Source of the DNA: Scatosoma sp964459515
Lineage (GTDB): Bacteria; Bacillota; Clostridia; Christensenellales; Borkfalkiaceae
Direction of reading: 5' to 3'
Length of the DNA: 7,840 nt
NCBI GenBank assembly: GCA_964459515.1
Contig: CAYWML010000059.1
Location: forward strand, 1-7,840
Under the pieces are notes generated by a model. That model was given only the letters and a program-made list of their open reading frames with translations, searched no databases and had not been told where the DNA came from. Each line of letters begins with the position of its first letter. Within the stretch, counting starts at the first letter, position 1. Position numbers and translations under genes: made by a program. Positions 5,740 to 7,840 of this stretch are shown piece by piece.

Positions 5740-7455
5740 TTATTCGTCCGCGCTGTCGTCGAAGTCGTTCTCTTCGGGGCGATAATTGTCGAAAATTTCC
5801 GCGGCTTCCGCGGCGTCGTTCGCCTCGTACGTATCGGAACTTCCCGTATAGTTCGAGAATTGCAGGTTGCCCCCGTCGTAAGCGTTTGCGCCTATTTCGT
5901 TGCCGTATTCGTCCAGCAGATTTTTTTTGATTTTCTTCATTTTGCGGCGCAACTTTCCGTAGTAGAAGATTACGAAGAAGAACAGCGCGCAACCGATTGC
6001 AAAGGAGAGCCATGCGCAGCAGGAGAAACGAATATTCAGCGGTTGCATGACTGTGTTTATTTCGGCAAGTTCGTCTGCGCTTATTTCGATGTTGTCGAAG
6101 AGCCAAGACGGTTGATTTTTAAGCAACGATATTGCGGTGGACGGAATAAGCTGCAACACGATATAGGGGATAGATCCGAGCAAAATCGGCAATTTCAGCT
6201 TAATCGCGTTGTTTTTCATGCCCGTTTTGACGAGAATTTTCAAAATTAAATACGCCCACGTAAAGAAGCTGAACAGAATGACGTAGCCGATATACTCAAA
6301 GACGAGTGCAATGATTTCCACGGAGTCGTCCAATTGTTCCATAAGGCTTTTCGTGAGCTCCGCTTTCAGTTCTTCGCTGATTTCTGCAGCTTCGTCGGAG
6401 CTGCTTTGCTCGCCGCTCGCCGCGAGCGGCGTGACCGTACGCATACCCTCTATTTCCGTGGAATTGTCGTTTTCCTCGGAGCTGTTGATAAGCTCCGAAA
6501 GCAGTTTGGAAACGAAGCCGTCCATGTCCAAATTGCCCTCGTCATCGGTGAATTCTTTCAACACCTCGGTGATTTCTTCTTTCAGTTCGGCTTTATCTTC
6601 CTCGGTAAGCTCGATGTCGGCAAATTCTTCTCTGCCGCTGTCTTTCATCTTTTGCATGGCGTCTTCGACGATTTCCACCGTTGCGTCGGCGGCTTTTTCG
6701 GGCGTCATATCGTCTTCGTAGAAAGTATCCACGAGCTTATCGGTTTGCGTTTTTATGTACTCGTCGGTCAAACCCATTTCGTCCAACTCTCGTTGCGCTT
6801 CTTCGTCGGTAGTTACGTCGGCGAGGTTGTTTTTGACTTGTTCCTTTAATTGTTCTTTCAACACGGTGCGCGTTGCCGTTTTCACCGCGCTTTTCGCGAT
6901 TTCGTTGATGGTCGGCGTGAGTTGATCGACAAGGTTGGAAACGTTTTCGTTGAGAATATTTTCAACGACGGTTTTCGGCTCGGCGGTGTAGGAGCTTAAT
7001 ATATCTTTCGTTTCCAATTGCAAGGAAAGAGAAATGGTCAAGCCGTCTTCGCCGACGATTTCCGAAAAGTCTATTTCGTTAAGTGCGTTGTCGAGGTCGA
7101 AGTCGCCGTTTTCGTCGCTTTCGTTTTCACTGCTGTTTTCGTCGTTTTCTTCGTTGCTTTCGTTTTTGCTGCTGTTTTCGTCGTTTTCTTCGTTGCTTTC
7201 GTTTTCATCGTTTTCTTCCGCGTTCGTTGCTACGATCACTTTTTTCGTCGTCCGCACGAGCTCGTTGTCGCCTTCCGCGGATTCGTCCTCGATTGCGGAA
7301 TTAAGCATTTCTTTTATCGAATCGGCAGTGAGTGTATAGGAAACCTCCACTTTCCAAAAGGGCATAATAAAATACCCGACGATAGAGAGAATACATAAAA
7401 AGGTGATGATTAAATTGCAGATGAACACCTTTTTGCGAATTTTTTGTTTTTCCAT
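5740..7455 (-). CDS. Unrecognised membrane protein with four predicted helices and acidic tandem-repeat linker
   Basis: I do not recognise this 571-residue protein. Seen: a basic N-terminus and hydrophobic segment (about 10-34, signal-anchor-like); a large hydrophilic region (35-375) that would be extracellular if the basic N-terminus stays inside; within it an Asn/Glu/Ser/Asp-rich linker (about 79-118) with a 13-residue tandem repeat; then charged segments with helical, coiled-coil-like character (NLVDQLTPTINEIAKSAVKT, LKEQLKEQVKNNLADV, EEITEVLKEF); three hydrophobic segments (about 379-408, 421-445, 476-500); and a cytoplasmic tail that is first basic (KLRRKMKKIKKN), then acidic. The start ATG 7455 is chosen because GGAGG lies six bases upstream; a longer reading to 7551 would begin inside the promoter. 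It is a single-gene unit convergent to the dusB operon, with no enzymatic motif visible. It might be an envelope sensor, scaffold or cell-shape protein, but no function is claimed. Confidence 0.85.
   Translation of the reverse strand: MEKQKIRKKVFICNLIITFLCILSIVGYFIMPFWKVEVSYTLTADSIKEMLNSAIEDESAEGDNELVRTTKKVIVATNAEENDENESNEENDENSSKNESNEENDENSSENESDENGDFDLDNALNEIDFSEIVGEDGLTISLSLQLETKDILSSYTAEPKTVVENILNENVSNLVDQLTPTINEIAKSAVKTATRTVLKEQLKEQVKNNLADVTTDEEAQRELDEMGLTDEYIKTQTDKLVDTFYEDDMTPEKAADATVEIVEDAMQKMKDSGREEFADIELTEEDKAELKEEITEVLKEFTDDEGNLDMDGFVSKLLSELINSSEENDNSTEIEGMRTVTPLAASGEQSSSDEAAEISEELKAELTKSLMEQLDDSVEIIALVFEYIGYVILFSFFTWAYLILKILVKTGMKNNAIKLKLPILLGSIPYIVLQLIPSTAISLLKNQPSWLFDNIEISADELAEINTVMQPLNIRFSCCAWLSFAIGCALFFFVIFYYGKLRRKMKKIKKNLLDEYGNEIGANAYDGGNLQFSNYTGSSDTYEANDAAEAAEIFDNYRPEENDFDDSADE
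7117..7218 (-). repeat. 39-bp in-frame tandem repeat within the membrane-protein gene
   Basis: Two adjacent 39-bp units (7117-7155 and 7156-7194) differ at only a few positions and are followed by a partial third (7195 to about 7218). In protein they read ESNEENDENSSKN, ESNEENDENSSEN and a decayed NAEENDEN before them. Because 39 is a multiple of three, gain or loss of a unit changes linker length without breaking the frame. Confidence 0.85.
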
Positions 7456-7461
7456 GAAAAA

Positions 7462-7466
7462 CCTCC
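7462..7466 (-). promoter_or_regulatory. Ribosome binding site of the membrane-protein gene
   Basis: GGAGG on the - strand, six bases before ATG 7455. It fixes the start and excludes the 32-residue upstream extension. Confidence 0.85.
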
Positions 7467-7522
7467 GTAATACATATAGTAGCGCGCGCCGCGTAATCGG
7501 TTGGCGTAAACGCTTTTTAAAT

Positions 7523-7551
7523 ATTGTACCACTTTCGTTTGCGTTCGTCAA
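7523..7551 (-). promoter_or_regulatory. Sigma-A promoter of the membrane-protein gene
   Basis: On the - strand, TTGACG (7551-7546), a 17-base spacer ending in TGG and TACAAT (7528-7523), with an extended -10 TGn. The predicted start of transcription is near 7516, giving a leader of about 60 bases before ATG 7455. A short inverted repeat, GCGT-TT-ACGC (7504-7513), lies just downstream of the start point and could be a weak operator, but it is only four base pairs. Confidence 0.85.
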
Positions 7552-7591
7552 GCGTTTTAGTAATTTTACAAAAAATAATTTATAATTTTAT

Positions 7592-7721
7592 CGTGCGAGG
7601 AGTGAAGCGACGAAGCAATCTCGTGGCAAGCCGTAAGGATTGCCGCGGAAATCATGCTCGCGTTTCCGCCTGACGGCGGAGATTGCCGCAGTCGCGCGTA
7701 CCGCGCTTCTTCGCAATGACG
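7592..7721. repeat. Palindromic dispersed repeat, copy B (left end decayed)
   Basis: Same orientation and layout as 1097-1241: CGTGCGAG (the CATT of the left terminal repeat is missing), GAAGCAATCTCG, the TCCGCC/GGCGGA hairpin here with loop TGAC instead of TATC, GATTGCCGCAGTCGCG, and an intact right end TCGCAATGACG (7711-7721). The right 48 bases match copy A at 47 positions. It lies just upstream of the membrane-protein promoter. Confidence 0.85.
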
Positions 7722-7728
7722 AAGGATA

Positions 7729-7788
7729 GCGGCTTGCCGTGGATGTCATGCTTGGTTTCGTACCTGCCCCCTGTCATTGCGAGGAGCG
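7729..7788. repeat. Fragments of further palindromic repeat copies
   Basis: GGCTTGCCGTGG at 7731-7742 with TTGGTTTCG after it resembles the interior of copy A near 1144-1168. GTCATTGCGAGGAGCG at 7773-7788 is a left end identical in layout to the element's terminus. The sequence then breaks into unrelated A-rich DNA, so this third copy is truncated or is only a landing scar. Confidence 0.6.
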
Positions 7789-7793
7789 GAAAA

Positions 7794-7820
7794 TGGTACA
7801 AAAAGACTGGACAAAAAGAC
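7794..7820 (+). repeat. Tandem TGG(T)ACAAAAAGAC repeat overlapping a promoter
   Basis: TGGTACAAAAAGAC (7794-7807) is directly followed by TGGACAAAAAGAC (7808-7820), and a further AAAAGAC lies at 7821-7827. The second copy contains the -35 box of the promoter at 7808-7836. It could be an operator or simply a small duplication. Confidence 0.6.
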
Positions 7821-7836
7821 AAAAGACATGTATAAT
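7808..7836 (+). promoter_or_regulatory. Strong outward sigma-A promoter at the right edge
   Basis: TGGACA (7808-7813, one base from TTGACA), a 17-base spacer and a perfect TATAAT (7831-7836). Transcription would start about 7843, just outside the window, and run rightwards. The gene it serves is not visible. Confidence 0.8.
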
Positions 7837-7840
7837 AAAA

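Noticed and set aside
5679..5930. Small + strand frame MKSKCDLF... following the G run and hairpin
   Set aside because: A G-rich stretch upstream mimics a ribosome site, but the product is Arg-rich and almost wholly antisense to the membrane-protein gene.
7018..7398. + strand frame rich in Phe and Val across the acidic repeat
   Set aside because: It is the antisense reading of the GAA/GAC/AAC-rich repeat and would look like a membrane protein by composition alone.
7456..7551. N-terminal extension of the - strand membrane protein to a TTG at 7551
   Set aside because: That TTG is the -35 box of the promoter and the transcript would start downstream of it. ATG 7455 has GGAGG at the right distance.

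Overview
The window looks like a chromosomal segment of a Gram-positive Bacillota, most likely an uncultured member of the Clostridia of moderate GC. The evidence is a SpoVB/YabM-like flippase followed directly by a YabN-type MazG protein (the yabM-yabN order known from Bacillus), strong GGAGG-type ribosome binding sites, consensus sigma-A promoters and U-tailed intrinsic terminators. I cannot name the species.

Layout. (1) Positions 1-995 hold the 3' two thirds of an MsmX/UgpC-type sugar ABC importer ATPase. It has an unusual charged C-terminal extension and is closed by a very strong terminator at 1017-1055. (2) Positions 1056-1769 contain no gene. They hold an imperfect palindromic dispersed repeat (1097-1241) and then an array of one short and three longer units, each built from several small hairpins (1257-1714). 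(3) Positions 1770-5555 are a co-directional operon on the + strand: lipid-linked glycan flippase, MazG nucleotide pyrophosphohydrolase (TTGA start/stop overlap) and DusB tRNA-dihydrouridine synthase, ended by a terminator at 5570-5594. A candidate internal promoter lies at the end of the flippase gene. (4) Positions 5556-5739 are a convergent intergenic region with a perfect 14-bp stem-loop and a possible promoter. (5) Positions 5740-7455 encode, on the - strand, an unrecognised membrane protein with four predicted membrane segments and an acidic tandem-repeat linker. It has its own good promoter and ribosome binding site. (6) Positions 7552-7840 contain a second copy of the palindromic repeat, fragments of further copies, and a near-perfect outward-facing promoter at the right edge.

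How the genes fit together: the flippase handles membrane-side envelope or sporulation precursors, MazG cleans up or controls nucleoside triphosphates, and DusB modifies tRNA. They appear to be co-transcribed housekeeping functions rather than a pathway. The ABC ATPase would power carbohydrate import with permeases encoded elsewhere. I found no defence system, CRISPR array, transposase, rRNA or tRNA. The least explained parts are the non-coding repeats and the membrane protein with its acidic repeat.
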